The position numbers and the translations under genes were made by a program. From an uncultured Mediterranea sp. (GTDB taxonomy: Bacteria; Bacteroidota; Bacteroidia; Bacteroidales; Bacteroidaceae), in assembly GCA_945879145.1 (NCBI GenBank), contig CAMCUZ010000011.1, positions 1 through 59,469 on the forward strand: a stretch of DNA of 59,469 bases, in the 5' to 3' direction. Below are positions 1-8,835 of the stretch, one piece after another (the stretch's first letter is position 1; every line of letters begins with the position of its first letter). Under the pieces are notes generated by a model that saw nothing but the letters and a program-made list of their open reading frames with translations, was not told where the DNA came from and did no database searches.

Positions 1-1217
1 AACTTAAAGTAGCGTGCGGCCATCATCTGGTTCTGCCCTACGTCGGTGACGAGCACAGCCTCGTGGTGACTCTCTTCGCTCACGGCGCGTACCACTTCGC
101 CCATGCTGAGCTCTTCACTTTGAGGGAAGAGCTCGGGCTGAATCACTTTCTCCTCCTCTACCGCTTCGTAGGGTTTGAAGCTTTCAAGCCATGCGGTATG
201 CTTAGCCGGTTGGAGCAGGGCCGTGACGGCAGCGAGGGTTTGCTTACAGTCACCCAATACAGCCAAGTGAGTCTTGACGTTCTTGTCGATTTCGGCAGGG
301 TCAATATCGAAGTGGATGATTTTGGCTTGCTGTGCGTAGGTGGCCAGTTTACCAGTTACGCGGTCGTCGAAGCGCATACCCACGGCAATCAGTACGTCGC
401 ACTTGTTGGTGTTGATATTCGGTCCCAGATTGCCGTGCATACCCAGCATACCCTTATTCAAGGGGTGGTCGCTCGGCAGGGCTGAGAGTCCGAGCAGGGT
501 GCAGCCGGCAGGAAGATCAGCCTTCTCTACAAACTGCTTCAGCTCTTGCTGTGCGTGGCCCAGTTCTACGCCTTGGCCTACCAGTACCAGCGGACGTTCA
601 GACTCGTTGATGAGTCGGGCCGCTTCATGAATAGATTCGTCGTCCATTTCGGGCACAGGGAGGTAGCTGCGAACGAAATCTACATCCGTGGGCTCATACT
701 CCATCTTGTCAATTTGTGCATTCTTGGCAAAGTCGAGTACTACGGGACCTGGGCGTCCGCTGCGTGCGATGTAGAAGGCACGGGCTACGGCCCAAGGTAC
801 ATCTTCGGCACGGCGAATCTGGTAGCTCCACTTCGTGATGGGCTGCGTGATGCCCACCAAATCCACCTCTTGGAAGGCGTCGGTGCCCAGGAAGCCTGTG
901 GCCACCTGTCCGGCAATCACCACAATGGGTGTACTGTCAATCATGGCGTCAGCAATACCGGTGATGGTGTTGGTTGCACCCGGTCCGCTGGTTACGAGGG
1001 TTACCCCCACACGTCCTGACACGCGGGCATAGCCCTGCGCAGCATGAGCTGCAGCCTGTTCGTGGCGTACGAGGATGTGGTTTAAGGTTTGCCGATGGTC
1101 GTAGAGCGCGTCGAACACGGGCATGATGCTGCCTCCGGGGTACCCAAAGAGTACATCCACCCCCTGGTGTTCAAGCGAGCGCATCAGCGCCTCAGCACCT
1201 GTAATCAGTTCTTTCAT
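1..1217 (-). CDS. ilvB: Acetolactate synthase large subunit, partial (runs off left edge)
   Basis: Catalyses the thiamine-diphosphate-dependent condensation of two pyruvates, or pyruvate plus 2-oxobutyrate, as the first common step of valine, leucine and isoleucine synthesis. About 405 residues are present, starting MKELITGAEALMRSLEHQG. The pyrimidine-binding domain has FGYPGGSIMPVFDAL and the proton-relay Glu in LVRHEQAAAHAAQGYAR. The central domain and the start of the PP domain (VTDVGQNQMMAARYF) follow before the sequence runs out. It lies 82 nt downstream of ilvD on the same strand, so it is probably in the same attenuated operon. The C-terminal part and any ilvN regulatory subunit would be outside the window. 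Confidence 0.95.
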   Translation of the reverse strand, partial: MKELITGAEALMRSLEHQGVDVLFGYPGGSIMPVFDALYDHRQTLNHILVRHEQAAAHAAQGYARVSGRVGVTLVTSGPGATNTITGIADAMIDSTPIVVIAGQVATGFLGTDAFQEVDLVGITQPITKWSYQIRRAEDVPWAVARAFYIARSGRPGPVVLDFAKNAQIDKMEYEPTDVDFVRSYLPVPEMDDESIHEAARLINESERPLVLVGQGVELGHAQQELKQFVEKADLPAGCTLLGLSALPSDHPLNKGMLGMHGNLGPNINTNKCDVLIAVGMRFDDRVTGKLATYAQQAKIIHFDIDPAEIDKNVKTHLAVLGDCKQTLAAVTALLQPAKHTAWLESFKPYEAVEEEKVIQPELFPQSEELSMGEVVRAVSEESHHEAVLVTDVGQNQMMAARYFK

Positions 1218-1227
1218 ATCTTTCTTT

Positions 1228-1283
1228 GAGCTACGAGCTACTAGCTACGAGTGATGAGCTACGGGTTACTAGTTATTAGCTCG
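1228..1283. repeat. Degenerate heptanucleotide tandem repeat (AGYTACK type)
   Basis: Between ilvD and ilvB there are eight head-to-tail 7-bp units (GAGCTAC, GAGCTAC, TAGCTAC, GAGTGAT, GAGCTAC, GGGTTAC, TAGTTAT, TAGCTCG). A related array lies at 5276-5324. It fills nearly the whole spacer inside an apparent operon. Its function is unknown. Confidence 0.75.
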
Positions 1284-1299
1284 AGTTTTACATTATGGT

Positions 1300-3102
1300 T
1301 TAATCTATGATTCTTACGCCCCCTTTGTCGGCCGAGCTCACGCTCTGTGCGTATGCTCTGAGTGCTTTGCTTACGGTGCGTTGGCGCTTCAGGGGTTGTT
1401 GTGGGCGAGCAGCCAGCTCCTCGTCAGTGAGCTTCACGTTGATGATGCGGGCTGGAATGTCAATCTCGATGAGGTCGCCATCCTTGATTTTGCCAATGTT
1501 ACCTCCTGCTGCAGCTTCCGGGCTTATGTGCCCGATGCTGAGGCCTGAGGTGCCACCCGAGAAGCGGCCATCGGTGATTAAGGCGCACTCCTTGCCCATG
1601 TGCATACTCTTGATGTACGAGGTGGGGTAGAGCATCTCCTGCATACCTGGGCCCCCTTTGGGCCCTTCGTGGGTGATGACCACCACGTCGCCCTTCTGCA
1701 CCTTGCCACCCAAGATGCCTTCGCAGGCATCTTCCTGCGAGTCGAATACCTTGGCCGGCCCACAGAAGTGCCAGATGCTTTCATCCACACCTGCGGTCTT
1801 CACCACGCAACCGTCTTGTGCAATGTTGCCAAAGAGTACGGCCAGACCGCCATCCTTGGTATAGGCATGTTCCAGCGAGCGGATGCAGCCGTTTTCACGG
1901 TCGGTATCGAGGCTATCCCATTGCGTGTCCTGTACACCAAGCTGGTTGCAGAATTTGCCCGCAGGTGCGCTAAGGTAGATACGGAGTGCCTCCGGATCAA
2001 TGTTCTCCTTATTTATATTATAACGTTCGATGTCTTCGCCCAGCGTGGCTCCATCCACGCGCTTGCAATCCAGGTGGAGCAGTCCGCCCTTGGCCAGTTC
2101 GCCAAGGATGCCAAGGATACCTCCAGCACGTCCGCACTCCTGCACGCTGTACTTCTGCGTGTTGGGGGCCAGCTTGCAGAGACAGGGCACCTTGCGGCTG
2201 AGGGCATCGATATCCTTCATGGTGAAGTCTGCGCCTGCCTCCTGGGCTACAGCCAGCAGGTGGAGGATGGTGTTGGTGCTACCGCCCATGGCGATGTCGA
2301 GCGACATGGCGTTGAGGAAGGCCTCACGGGTAGCGATGCTGCGGGGCAGTACGCTTTCGTCGCCCTCTTCGTAGTAGGCCAGAGCGTTCTTTACAATCTG
2401 CCGTGCAGCCTGTTTCATCAGTTCGCGGCGATTGACATGGGTGGCCAGAATGGTGCCGTTGCCAGGCAATGAAAGGCCGATGGCTTCGGTCAGAGAGTTC
2501 ATAGAGTTGGCGGTGAACATGCCCGAGCAGCAGCCGCAGCCAGGGCAGGCACGGTTTTCGATTTCAGCCAGCTCCTCGTCGCTCACGCTCTTGTCGGCTC
2601 CCTTCACCATGGCAGCAATCAGGTCGAGGTTTTCGCCCTTCCACTTGCCGGCTTCCATGGGTCCGCCGGAGACGAAGACGGCGGGTATGTTGAGTCGCAT
2701 GGCAGCCATGAGCATGCCTGGGGTGATTTTGTCGCAGTTGGAGATGCAAATCATGGCATCGGCTTTGTGGGCGTTGCACATGTACTCCACGGAGTCGGCA
2801 ATGATGTCGCGGCTGGGCAGGGAGTAGAGCATGCCATCGTGTCCCATGGCGATGCCGTCGTCGATAGCAATGGTGTTGAATTCTGCGGCATAGCATCCCA
2901 TGCGCTCAATTTCAGCCTTCACAATCTGTCCTGCTTCATGCAGGTGGGTATGGCCCGGTACGAACTGGGTGAAGGAGTTGACAATGGCAATGATGGGCTT
3001 GCCAAACTGCTCGCGTTTCATTCCGTTGGCCACCCAAAGGGCGCGGGCTCCCGCCATGCGGCGACCTTCTGTGCATACAGCACTGCGTAACTTGTGTTTC
3101 AT
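1300..3102 (-). CDS. ilvD: Dihydroxy-acid dehydratase
   Basis: Dehydrates 2,3-dihydroxy-isovalerate and 2,3-dihydroxy-3-methylvalerate to the 2-oxo acids, the third common step of branched-chain amino acid synthesis. The protein is 600 residues from the start [10 protein letters not shown], a normal family length. [12 protein letters not shown] near residue 80, SNCDKITPG (Cys123) and [17 protein letters not shown] (186 onward) are the metal and iron-sulfur motifs. A start 18 codons further upstream is also open, but it lies inside the terminator arm of the upstream attenuator, so 3102 is preferred. It is the first structural gene behind the ilv leader and is followed by ilvB. Confidence 0.96.
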   Translation of the reverse strand: MKHKLRSAVCTEGRRMAGARALWVANGMKREQFGKPIIAIVNSFTQFVPGHTHLHEAGQIVKAEIERMGCYAAEFNTIAIDDGIAMGHDGMLYSLPSRDIIADSVEYMCNAHKADAMICISNCDKITPGMLMAAMRLNIPAVFVSGGPMEAGKWKGENLDLIAAMVKGADKSVSDEELAEIENRACPGCGCCSGMFTANSMNSLTEAIGLSLPGNGTILATHVNRRELMKQAARQIVKNALAYYEEGDESVLPRSIATREAFLNAMSLDIAMGGSTNTILHLLAVAQEAGADFTMKDIDALSRKVPCLCKLAPNTQKYSVQECGRAGGILGILGELAKGGLLHLDCKRVDGATLGEDIERYNINKENIDPEALRIYLSAPAGKFCNQLGVQDTQWDSLDTDRENGCIRSLEHAYTKDGGLAVLFGNIAQDGCVVKTAGVDESIWHFCGPAKVFDSQEDACEGILGGKVQKGDVVVITHEGPKGGPGMQEMLYPTSYIKSMHMGKECALITDGRFSGGTSGLSIGHISPEAAAGGNIGKIKDGDLIEIDIPARIINVKLTDEELAARPQQPLKRQRTVSKALRAYAQSVSSADKGGVRIID

Positions 3103-3120
3103 CGTCTCTTTATTTTCAAT

Positions 3121-3153
3121 TAAAAAGCCTTCCTCAAACAGCTTGAGAAAGGC
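3121..3153 (-). terminator. Intrinsic terminator of the ilv attenuator
   Basis: Read on the minus strand, GCCTTTCTCAA and TTGAGGAAGGC form an 11-bp stem with one G-U pair and a 5-nt loop, followed at once by TTTTTA. It sits between the leader peptide (3210-3299) and ilvD (start 3102), as a transcription attenuator should. Confidence 0.85.
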
Positions 3154-3202
3154 CAATATCCTAATTTAACTACCGGAAGAAGTATCGTCAGACATACATA
3201 CC

Positions 3203-3222
3203 ACCTTTCTCACGCACAAGGT
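3203..3222 (-). promoter_or_regulatory. ilv attenuator: protector and antiterminator segments
   Basis: On the minus strand TGAGAAAGG (3212-3204) is a perfect 9-nt complement of CCTTTCTCA (3152-3144), which is the 5' arm of the terminator, so an antiterminator can form. Just upstream, ACCTT (3222-3218) can pair with AAGGT (3207-3203) and hide the antiterminator arm. The antiterminator arm overlaps the TGA of the leader peptide, so a terminating ribosome would cover it. A ribosome stalled on the Val codons just upstream would instead cover the protector. Pairings were found by eye; no folding energies were computed. Confidence 0.7.
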
Positions 3223-3299
3223 CCCACGACCACGACGAGAATCACGACGTTTAGCACGACGATTAGGTTACGAATAATATAAGAGGTATGTAGTTTCAT
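3210..3299 (-). CDS. ilv operon leader peptide (29 aa)
   Basis: A 29-codon ORF starts MKLHTSYIIRN and continues with LIVVLNVVILVVVV at residues 12-25, ending GPCA and TGA. Sixteen of 29 residues are Ile, Leu or Val. This is the composition of leader peptides that sense charged branched-chain tRNAs, such as E. coli ilvL, which has a similar Pro-Cys-Gly/Ala tail. It lies about 50 nt downstream of a good Bacteroidales promoter and upstream of a terminator and ilvD. It is a cis-acting sensor; no function for the free peptide is implied. Confidence 0.85.
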   Translation of the reverse strand: MKLHTSYIIRNLIVVLNVVILVVVVGPCA

Positions 3300-3358
3300 A
3301 CAGCTTTTTCCTTTGTTTACTTTACCTATTCACGTTGTCTTTTCTTTTAAAAACGCTG

Positions 3359-3389
3359 CAAAGGTATATGGAATTTTATTATCTGCAAA
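3359..3389 (-). promoter_or_regulatory. Promoter of ilv leader-ilvD-ilvB
   Basis: On the minus strand TTTG (3389-3386) is followed after 19 nt by TACCTTTG (3366-3359). This matches the Bacteroidota -33/-7 pattern. Transcription would begin near 3352, about 50 nt before the leader peptide. Confidence 0.75.
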
Positions 3390-3482
3390 CAAATCGAAGA
3401 AAAAAATCAAATAAAAGTGATTATTCGTAAGAAAACAGCTTGCAAGGCTCCTATTTTGTCAGTGATAGAGGGCAAAGTAGGG

Positions 3483-3520
3483 CAAAAAAAATGACCCCGA
3501 CCTTATAAAAAGCCGAGGCC
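3483..3520 (-). terminator. Terminator downstream of tRNA-Trp
   Basis: On the minus strand GGCCTCGGC and GTCGGGGTC pair over nine positions with several G-U pairs, around a T/A-rich loop, followed by a run of T. Confidence 0.7.
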
Positions 3521-3536
3521 AAATCTTCACGCCCTG

Positions 3537-3609
3537 CACGGGAGGAGAGGCTCGAACTCCCGACACCCGGTTTTGGAGACCGGTGCTCTACCAACTGAGC
3601 TACTCCCGT
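3537..3609 (-). tRNA. tRNA-Trp (anticodon CCA)
   Basis: A 73-nt cloverleaf on the minus strand. Acceptor ACGGGAG pairs with CTCCCGT, the D arm reads AGCTCAGTTGGTAGAGC, the anticodon loop is TCTCCAAA with CCA, and the T arm contains GTTCGAG. The 3' CCA is not encoded. By coincidence it lies in the same window as the Trp-controlled attenuator at 21381. Confidence 0.95.
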
Positions 3610-3712
3610 ATTTTGCGGGTGCAAAGGTAAAGCATCTTTTTGAGATTTCCAAATCCTAAGTGGATTTTTTCTTTATCGAGTTTTTTATCAAGCCATTTCT
3701 CCCTTAGTAGGA

Positions 3713-5257
3713 TCAATATTGTGTGTTTTGTGGATCGAAGTTGGTCCATCCAGTCAGCCAGTTGTCCGTGGCATTGAAAGCTCCGACATAACTTACCTTG
3801 TCAAACCAGGTGTTGTTCTCGCCATCGAACGAGGCCAGTGTGAGCAGAGGACTCTGTGCGTTGGGCATAAAGGGTGAGCCTACGCTAGAGGCATCAGTAA
3901 GTCCCAGAGCTGCTGCATCATCGAAGGCTTTGTTCTTCAGTGCCTCCTGGAAGAAGAAGGTGTTTGAGTAGGAGTTCTGGGTGTCATCAAGCACGATTTG
4001 ATTTACCGCATCGTAGAGCACGTCGTCATATACCTTATTGGCATCTGAGCCGATGATGTCCATACCAGCGAAGACGTTGTTGTGGAAACGGATAGTGCCG
4101 GCTTGGGCTTGTTTAGGGGTATCACCCTTCTCTCCGTCGATAATCAGACCGATGGGCCATCCAGCAGCAACTGAATTGATAATGTTGAGGCGTGAGCTGC
4201 GACGGATCTGCATGGCAGACTGGAACTTGCCAAGGGCAGAGCCGTTGTTGGGGTTCATTTGGCCGCCAGTGATGAAGTCGGTCGTGTTCTCAAAGGTCAC
4301 GCCGCTTTGCAGCTTGGGACCAATGATGGTGATGTTGGAGAAGGTAGCGTTCGTGTAAGGCGATACGTCGGAACCGCTGGCGTTGTTGTCGCTCTCAAAG
4401 CCGTTGCTCTGCGACTTGTCGGCAATTTTTGCATTACGAACGACCAGACCATACTGTACAGCCCCGCTGAAACCGTTGTCGGTATCGAAGTCATCGTCCC
4501 AACCATGGAAGGCTACGAGGTACTTGCAATTTACCGTGCCGCCAAACCACTCGAAGGAGTCGTCGTTTGAATAGGAGATCTGCACGTGGTCAATCTGCGT
4601 GCCACTGCCTACGGAACCAAGCGTCAAACCGTTAATTTCTTGGTCAGTCTGGAAGGGGTAACCAGCAAACTCAATACGTACATAGCTCAGTATGCCCGAG
4701 TTGTCAGCGTCGTCATCGCCACCGTGCTTGGTGCGTGGACCACCCTCAATCTGCATCTCTGTCTGGTTGTTCTTGGCCTTACCACAGAGGATGATACCAC
4801 CCCAGTCACCTGGCTTGCGGTTGCCGGCAGCCTCTTCAGAGGTAAATACGATAGGCTCCTTGTCTGAGCCCTTTGCGATGAGCTTACCGCCCCGTTCGCA
4901 AATGAGCGAAGCCTTGGTCTGCTTATCACCCTTGATCACACTACCCGGTTCGATGGTCAGTTCAGCGCCGTTGGCGATATAGACCCATCCCTTGAGGAGG
5001 TAGGTACCCTTCTTGAGGGTCTGCTTGCCGGTGAATACAAATTCTGCATCACCGTTACCTATTTGTGTACCATCAGCTTTTTCGCTGTTGTCCACCTCAC
5101 TGAAGAGGATATGGTCGCATGACTTCAATCCATTGTCAGTACCCCAATTGTACTTTTCATCCGTGGCATCGGGGTTGTTCACGGGGTCGTCATCACTGCT
5201 GCATGCGGTCATGCAGGTTGCAAGCACCAGAAGGCTTGCGAATGTTAGTTTTTTCAT
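3713..5257 (-). CDS. Surface lipoprotein with predicted parallel beta-helix
   Basis: A 514-residue lipoprotein. The signal peptide MKKLTFASLLVLATCMTAC ends in a lipobox, and the following SSDDD is typical of surface-exposed Bacteroidales lipoproteins. The body has beta-helix-like turns such as LTIEPGSVIKGDKQTKASL, PIVFTSEEAAGNRKPGDWGG and IDHVQISYSNDDSFEWFGG, with many Asn, Asp and Gly at turns. No catalytic motif was recognised. It is 112 nt downstream of the TonB-dependent receptor on the same strand, so it is probably the receptor's partner for binding or processing a ligand. Ligand unknown. Confidence 0.7.
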   Translation of the reverse strand: MKKLTFASLLVLATCMTACSSDDDPVNNPDATDEKYNWGTDNGLKSCDHILFSEVDNSEKADGTQIGNGDAEFVFTGKQTLKKGTYLLKGWVYIANGAELTIEPGSVIKGDKQTKASLICERGGKLIAKGSDKEPIVFTSEEAAGNRKPGDWGGIILCGKAKNNQTEMQIEGGPRTKHGGDDDADNSGILSYVRIEFAGYPFQTDQEINGLTLGSVGSGTQIDHVQISYSNDDSFEWFGGTVNCKYLVAFHGWDDDFDTDNGFSGAVQYGLVVRNAKIADKSQSNGFESDNNASGSDVSPYTNATFSNITIIGPKLQSGVTFENTTDFITGGQMNPNNGSALGKFQSAMQIRRSSRLNIINSVAAGWPIGLIIDGEKGDTPKQAQAGTIRFHNNVFAGMDIIGSDANKVYDDVLYDAVNQIVLDDTQNSYSNTFFFQEALKNKAFDDAAALGLTDASSVGSPFMPNAQSPLLTLASFDGENNTWFDKVSYVGAFNATDNWLTGWTNFDPQNTQY

Positions 5258-5275
5258 CTTTTTTCTGTTTTTGGG

Positions 5276-5324
5276 TAGCTACGAGCCCTGTTACCAAGTT
5301 ACGAGCTACCAGTTAATAGTTATT
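5276..5324. repeat. Second degenerate heptanucleotide repeat
   Basis: TAGCTAC at 5276 is followed by looser units and then AGTTACG, AGCTACC, AGTTAAT and AGTTATT at 5297, 5304, 5311 and 5318. It resembles the array in the ilvD-ilvB spacer and occupies the gap between the TonB receptor and the lipoprotein. Confidence 0.6.
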
Positions 5325-5369
5325 CATTTATTCTATTCAGTTCATTCTTCATCTTCAATACAAACTTTT

Positions 5370-8138
5370 TCAAAAGCTGTATGTTGCACTCAGTCCGAAG
5401 TTGCGGCCGGGTTTGTATTGACGGGTTATCTGCTCCACCTCGCGAGTGGTACCATTGGCAGAGGGCACTTCGGCAAACTGTTTGTAGCTTACTTTCTGTG
5501 CTAGCAGGTCGCGTACGTTGGCCTTGATTTCCAGGTGCTCGCCGAATCGCTTGGAGAGGGTCAGGTCGAACACGTCGCGTGGCATCTCGTAGCTGTCGGG
5601 CACGCGGGCATTTTCCTCGCTTCCGCTGCTGCCTTCGCTGCGACCTACACCGATGATGCGCTTACCGATACGGTTGTAGAGTAGGGTGATGTTGAGTTGC
5701 TGTCGCTCATTCTTGTAGAAGAGGCCCGTGTTGATGAGGTAGGGCGACTGGCCCTGCATGGGGCGGTTCTCGTTGCGCGAACCGGCTGGGAAGTTGACGC
5801 GCGAATGAATGAGCGTACCATTGAACGAGAGGGAGAAGTTGCGCAATCCGATGAAGCTGAGATCTTTGCGGATATCAAGTTCCACACCGAAGTTGTCAGC
5901 ACTCTGTGCATTCTCGTAAGAGTAAATCAGACTTGTTCCTCCAGCTACGGTGTAGGTCCACTCGATGGGGTTTTTGAAGCGCTTATAGAATCCTGCTAGG
6001 GTAATCTGTTCACCGCGCGAGGGGTAAAGTTCGTAGCGCAGGTCAATGTTATGTACGGTGCAGGAGTTGAGGTTGACATTACCCTGCACGTGCGAAGCCA
6101 GGTCGAAATCGTAGTAAACCGATGGGGAGAGTTCGCGGAACTCGGGGCGGTTGATCGACTTGCCGTAGGCCAAACGCAGTTGCTGTTTCTCGCTTAGTTT
6201 ATAGGTGGTGTTGAGTGAGGGGAAGAGGTCGCGGGTACGGTAGAAGCGACTCTGTGGGCTTTCTACATCATCGCGGCTGTTGGTGATCAGTTCCATTTGG
6301 TTGAACTCATAGCGTACGCCTGCAAGGATGTTAAGTTTGCCCATGGGGAGTGCTGCGGTCAGATAACCAGCCCCTAAGGCGTAGCGTCCGCTGTAGTTGT
6401 TGCGCATGCAGGCCTCCTCCAACAGATGGAGGTTGTCGTTGCCAAAGTATGCTTCGTTGGAGAGCAACTCGGTCATTTCCATTTGGCGGAACCCATTAGG
6501 CAGGGTATTGTGCTCCATGTTCCAGTTGTAGATGAACTGCCGTGTGCGGTAGTCGCGCGAGCGGTATTCACCGTATGCTCCTATTTTCAGTGTGGGTTCG
6601 AAGTGCCCAAAGTTGAAGGTGTGCTTCTCGTTGACGTTGGCCGATACGATGTGTTCATCGAGCTGCGTATATTCGCGGTTGATTTCGTTACCTGCTGTGA
6701 GCATCATCGTGCCCTGCTCTAGCGCATCGTCGATAGTGTAGCGTCGGCGGTCGGGCATACGGCGATTGGCGTAGGCATAGCTGGCGCTCCATTCTAGTTG
6801 GTCGCTGTCGAGCGTATGTTTACCGGTAAGCTGTGTGTTGAAGGTGGTACGGCTGCGATAGTAATATTCTGCACCTATCTCATTGTCTGACTGTGCATTC
6901 ACGCCCGTTCGGTCGGTGTATCGCTCGGTCAGTAGGCGATTGAAGATGTTCTTCAACTCAACCTTGTGGTTACCCGAAGCAGTGAGCAGGGCCAGGTTGA
7001 GCATTGCCCCGAGGCGCTGGTTGTGGTTGTACTGGTTGTCGGTGGATCGGCGCAGGTAGTTGCTGCGGTCGTTGGCTGTGTCATAGACACCGAAGAGATT
7101 GTTGGTCATCTCTTTATAGGAGCGTGTCTCATTGGTGTAGTTCACGGCACCTACCAGCCCCATTAGTGCTTCTCCCAGCAGCCAGCGGGCTCCCCAGTCG
7201 GCACCCAACTTCAGGTCACCGTATGGGTGGCGACTCTTCACATGCCAGTCGTTGCAGAATCCATTGTCCAGCAGGTTGATGGCTCCACTTGTGGCATCAC
7301 CCTTCAGCTGTTGGCTGACATAGTGGCTGCTGAGCGTAGCCTGTTTGAACTGCTGGAAGGCAGAGGCATCATTCCAGTTGCCTCCTATGGAGAGTGAGAG
7401 GGTGTTTTCTGCAGGAATCTCTTTGGTGTTAATTTGAATGAAGCCACCCGTAAAGTCGGAGGGATACTCCGCACTGGGTGACTTCACGATAGTGAGGTTA
7501 TCAATCTGACTGCTCGGGATGATATCGAACGAGAAGGCACGCGAGTCGGCCTCGCTGCTGGGCACGGCCCCGCCGTTGATCCATACATTATTATAACGTT
7601 GCGACAATCCGCGCACCATTACGAACTTCTCCTCAATCAGGCTTACGCCTGGTATGCGGCGAATCACCTCGCTGGCGTTGTTGTCTTGCGTACGTTTAAT
7701 CTCTTGCGCGGAGATGTTGTTCACCACCTGATCGCTGAGGCGTGCAGCCTCCATCACAGCGGCCTCGGTGTTGCGACGCGCCATGGCGGTGACTTTCACC
7801 TCGCCCAGTGATTGCGCATCTACCTCGAGGGCGATGTTGAAGGTGACGTTGCCCGCCACCTTCACTCCTTTGAGCAGTTGCTGGCGGTAACCAATGTAAC
7901 TTACGGTGAGGTTGTAGGTGCCCCGTTGCAGTTGCAGGGTGTAGTAGCCGTCGGCATCGGCCACGGCTCCAACAGTTGTACCCTCTACCTGTACGGTGGC
8001 TCCCGGCAAGGGTTCGCCAGTTTGCTGGTCGGTGATTTGCCCTTTTACGTTATCTGCCAGGGCTGCCATCGTCGTAAGCGTAAGCAACAGCACGAGGAAG
8101 AGGACTTTGCCTAAATCAAATCGAATACTCATACACAT
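5370..8138 (-). CDS. TonB-dependent outer membrane receptor with carboxypeptidase-regulatory-like domain
   Basis: A 922-residue receptor. After a signal peptide (to about ALADNV) comes an Ig-like CarboxypepD_reg domain (KGQITDQQTGEPLPGATVQVEG, residues 32-115). The plug follows (NNASEVIRRIPGVSLIEEKFVMVRGLSQRYNNVWING), then a long barrel ending in aromatic YKPGRNFGLSATYSF. It imports an unknown ligand using energy from TonB-ExbBD, candidates for which are at 51668 and 54535. There is no SusD next to it; a beta-helix lipoprotein follows instead, so it is not a classic SusCD pair. A second in-frame ATG is at 8132. Confidence 0.88.
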   Translation of the reverse strand: MCMSIRFDLGKVLFLVLLLTLTTMAALADNVKGQITDQQTGEPLPGATVQVEGTTVGAVADADGYYTLQLQRGTYNLTVSYIGYRQQLLKGVKVAGNVTFNIALEVDAQSLGEVKVTAMARRNTEAAVMEAARLSDQVVNNISAQEIKRTQDNNASEVIRRIPGVSLIEEKFVMVRGLSQRYNNVWINGGAVPSSEADSRAFSFDIIPSSQIDNLTIVKSPSAEYPSDFTGGFIQINTKEIPAENTLSLSIGGNWNDASAFQQFKQATLSSHYVSQQLKGDATSGAINLLDNGFCNDWHVKSRHPYGDLKLGADWGARWLLGEALMGLVGAVNYTNETRSYKEMTNNLFGVYDTANDRSNYLRRSTDNQYNHNQRLGAMLNLALLTASGNHKVELKNIFNRLLTERYTDRTGVNAQSDNEIGAEYYYRSRTTFNTQLTGKHTLDSDQLEWSASYAYANRRMPDRRRYTIDDALEQGTMMLTAGNEINREYTQLDEHIVSANVNEKHTFNFGHFEPTLKIGAYGEYRSRDYRTRQFIYNWNMEHNTLPNGFRQMEMTELLSNEAYFGNDNLHLLEEACMRNNYSGRYALGAGYLTAALPMGKLNILAGVRYEFNQMELITNSRDDVESPQSRFYRTRDLFPSLNTTYKLSEKQQLRLAYGKSINRPEFRELSPSVYYDFDLASHVQGNVNLNSCTVHNIDLRYELYPSRGEQITLAGFYKRFKNPIEWTYTVAGGTSLIYSYENAQSADNFGVELDIRKDLSFIGLRNFSLSFNGTLIHSRVNFPAGSRNENRPMQGQSPYLINTGLFYKNERQQLNITLLYNRIGKRIIGVGRSEGSSGSEENARVPDSYEMPRDVFDLTLSKRFGEHLEIKANVRDLLAQKVSYKQFAEVPSANGTTREVEQITRQYKPGRNFGLSATYSF

Positions 8139-8266
8139 TAATCTTTTGTTTCCGGCGGCAAAGGTCGGACATGTGTATGACGAGAAGATGGCAGTGCTGC
8201 TACAATACGCTTTCTAAGCTGTTACAAGCAGATTACAGACCTTGTAACCCTATCGGATGCAGGATT

Positions 8267-8605
8267 TTAGCGTCTGCCACCACCTCTGCGGGTCTGTTTC
8301 AGCTGTTCGTACTTCTTCTTCTGTTCATCGGTTAGCACGGCTGTTACCTGCTTGTCGAGCGCCTCGCGCTCAGCCTGCATCTGCTCTCGCGAGGGGCGGG
8401 CGTTGTTGTTGGCTTTCCGCTTGTTCTCAAATTCGGTGTAGATGGCTGTAACCTGTTTCTGCTGTTCAGCGGTGAGATTAAGTTCTTTGGTCATTCCAGC
8501 CACAGTCTGTTCTACTGTCATTCGTTGACGTCCTCCTTCGCGCTGTGCGAATACGCTGCCTGTGCCCATCAGGACTACAAAGGCAAAAAGTGCAATTTTC
8601 TTCAT
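8267..8605 (-). CDS. Small exported Spy/DUF4890-like protein
   Basis: 112 residues from MKKIALFAFVVLMGTGSVFAQ, a clear signal peptide. The mature part is helical and charged: MTVEQTVAGMTKELNLTAEQQKQVTAIY and a C-terminal MTAVLTDEQKKKYEQLK-like repeat, ending in a Gly/Arg tail (TRRGGGRR). The LTAEQ and LTDEQ repeats recall the Spy/CpxP and DUF4890 groups of periplasmic proteins. The upstream ATG at 8656 would place a non-signal sequence first, so 8605 is chosen. It is 128 nt before the TonB receptor on the same strand. Role unknown; chaperone-like by family resemblance only. Confidence 0.75.
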   Translation of the reverse strand: MKKIALFAFVVLMGTGSVFAQREGGRQRMTVEQTVAGMTKELNLTAEQQKQVTAIYTEFENKRKANNNARPSREQMQAEREALDKQVTAVLTDEQKKKYEQLKQTRRGGGRR

Positions 8606-8756
8606 AAGATACTGAATAATTATAAGTGAATATTGTGCATTTGGTGAATGCATCATTAAGATGCCTGAGACGGCAGAAAGTTTAATCCCTTGTGCTTATG
8701 TTTAGGATGATTTAACGTGGATGCAACTTGCGCCTTTTATTTTTCTGTTGTTCGCC

Positions 8757-8786
8757 TTGCTTTTCCGAAATCTTGCTGTATTTTTG
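8757..8786 (+). promoter_or_regulatory. Promoter of the DUF554 gene
   Basis: TTG at 8757-8759 is followed after 19 nt by TATTTTTG at 8779-8786, matching the Bacteroidota consensus, about 50 nt upstream of the start at 8836. Confidence 0.65.
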
Positions 8787-8835
8787 CAGTCAAATTGTAG
8801 AAGAATAGCCATTTTTTCAGAATGAAGTTGTCTTT

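Noticed and set aside
1600..2472. 290-residue plus-strand frame inside ilvD
   Set aside because: Shadow of ilvD with no domain or start context.
3103..3156. An 18-codon N-terminal extension of ilvD
   Set aside because: It would be translated from inside the attenuator hairpin and matches no IlvD N-terminus.
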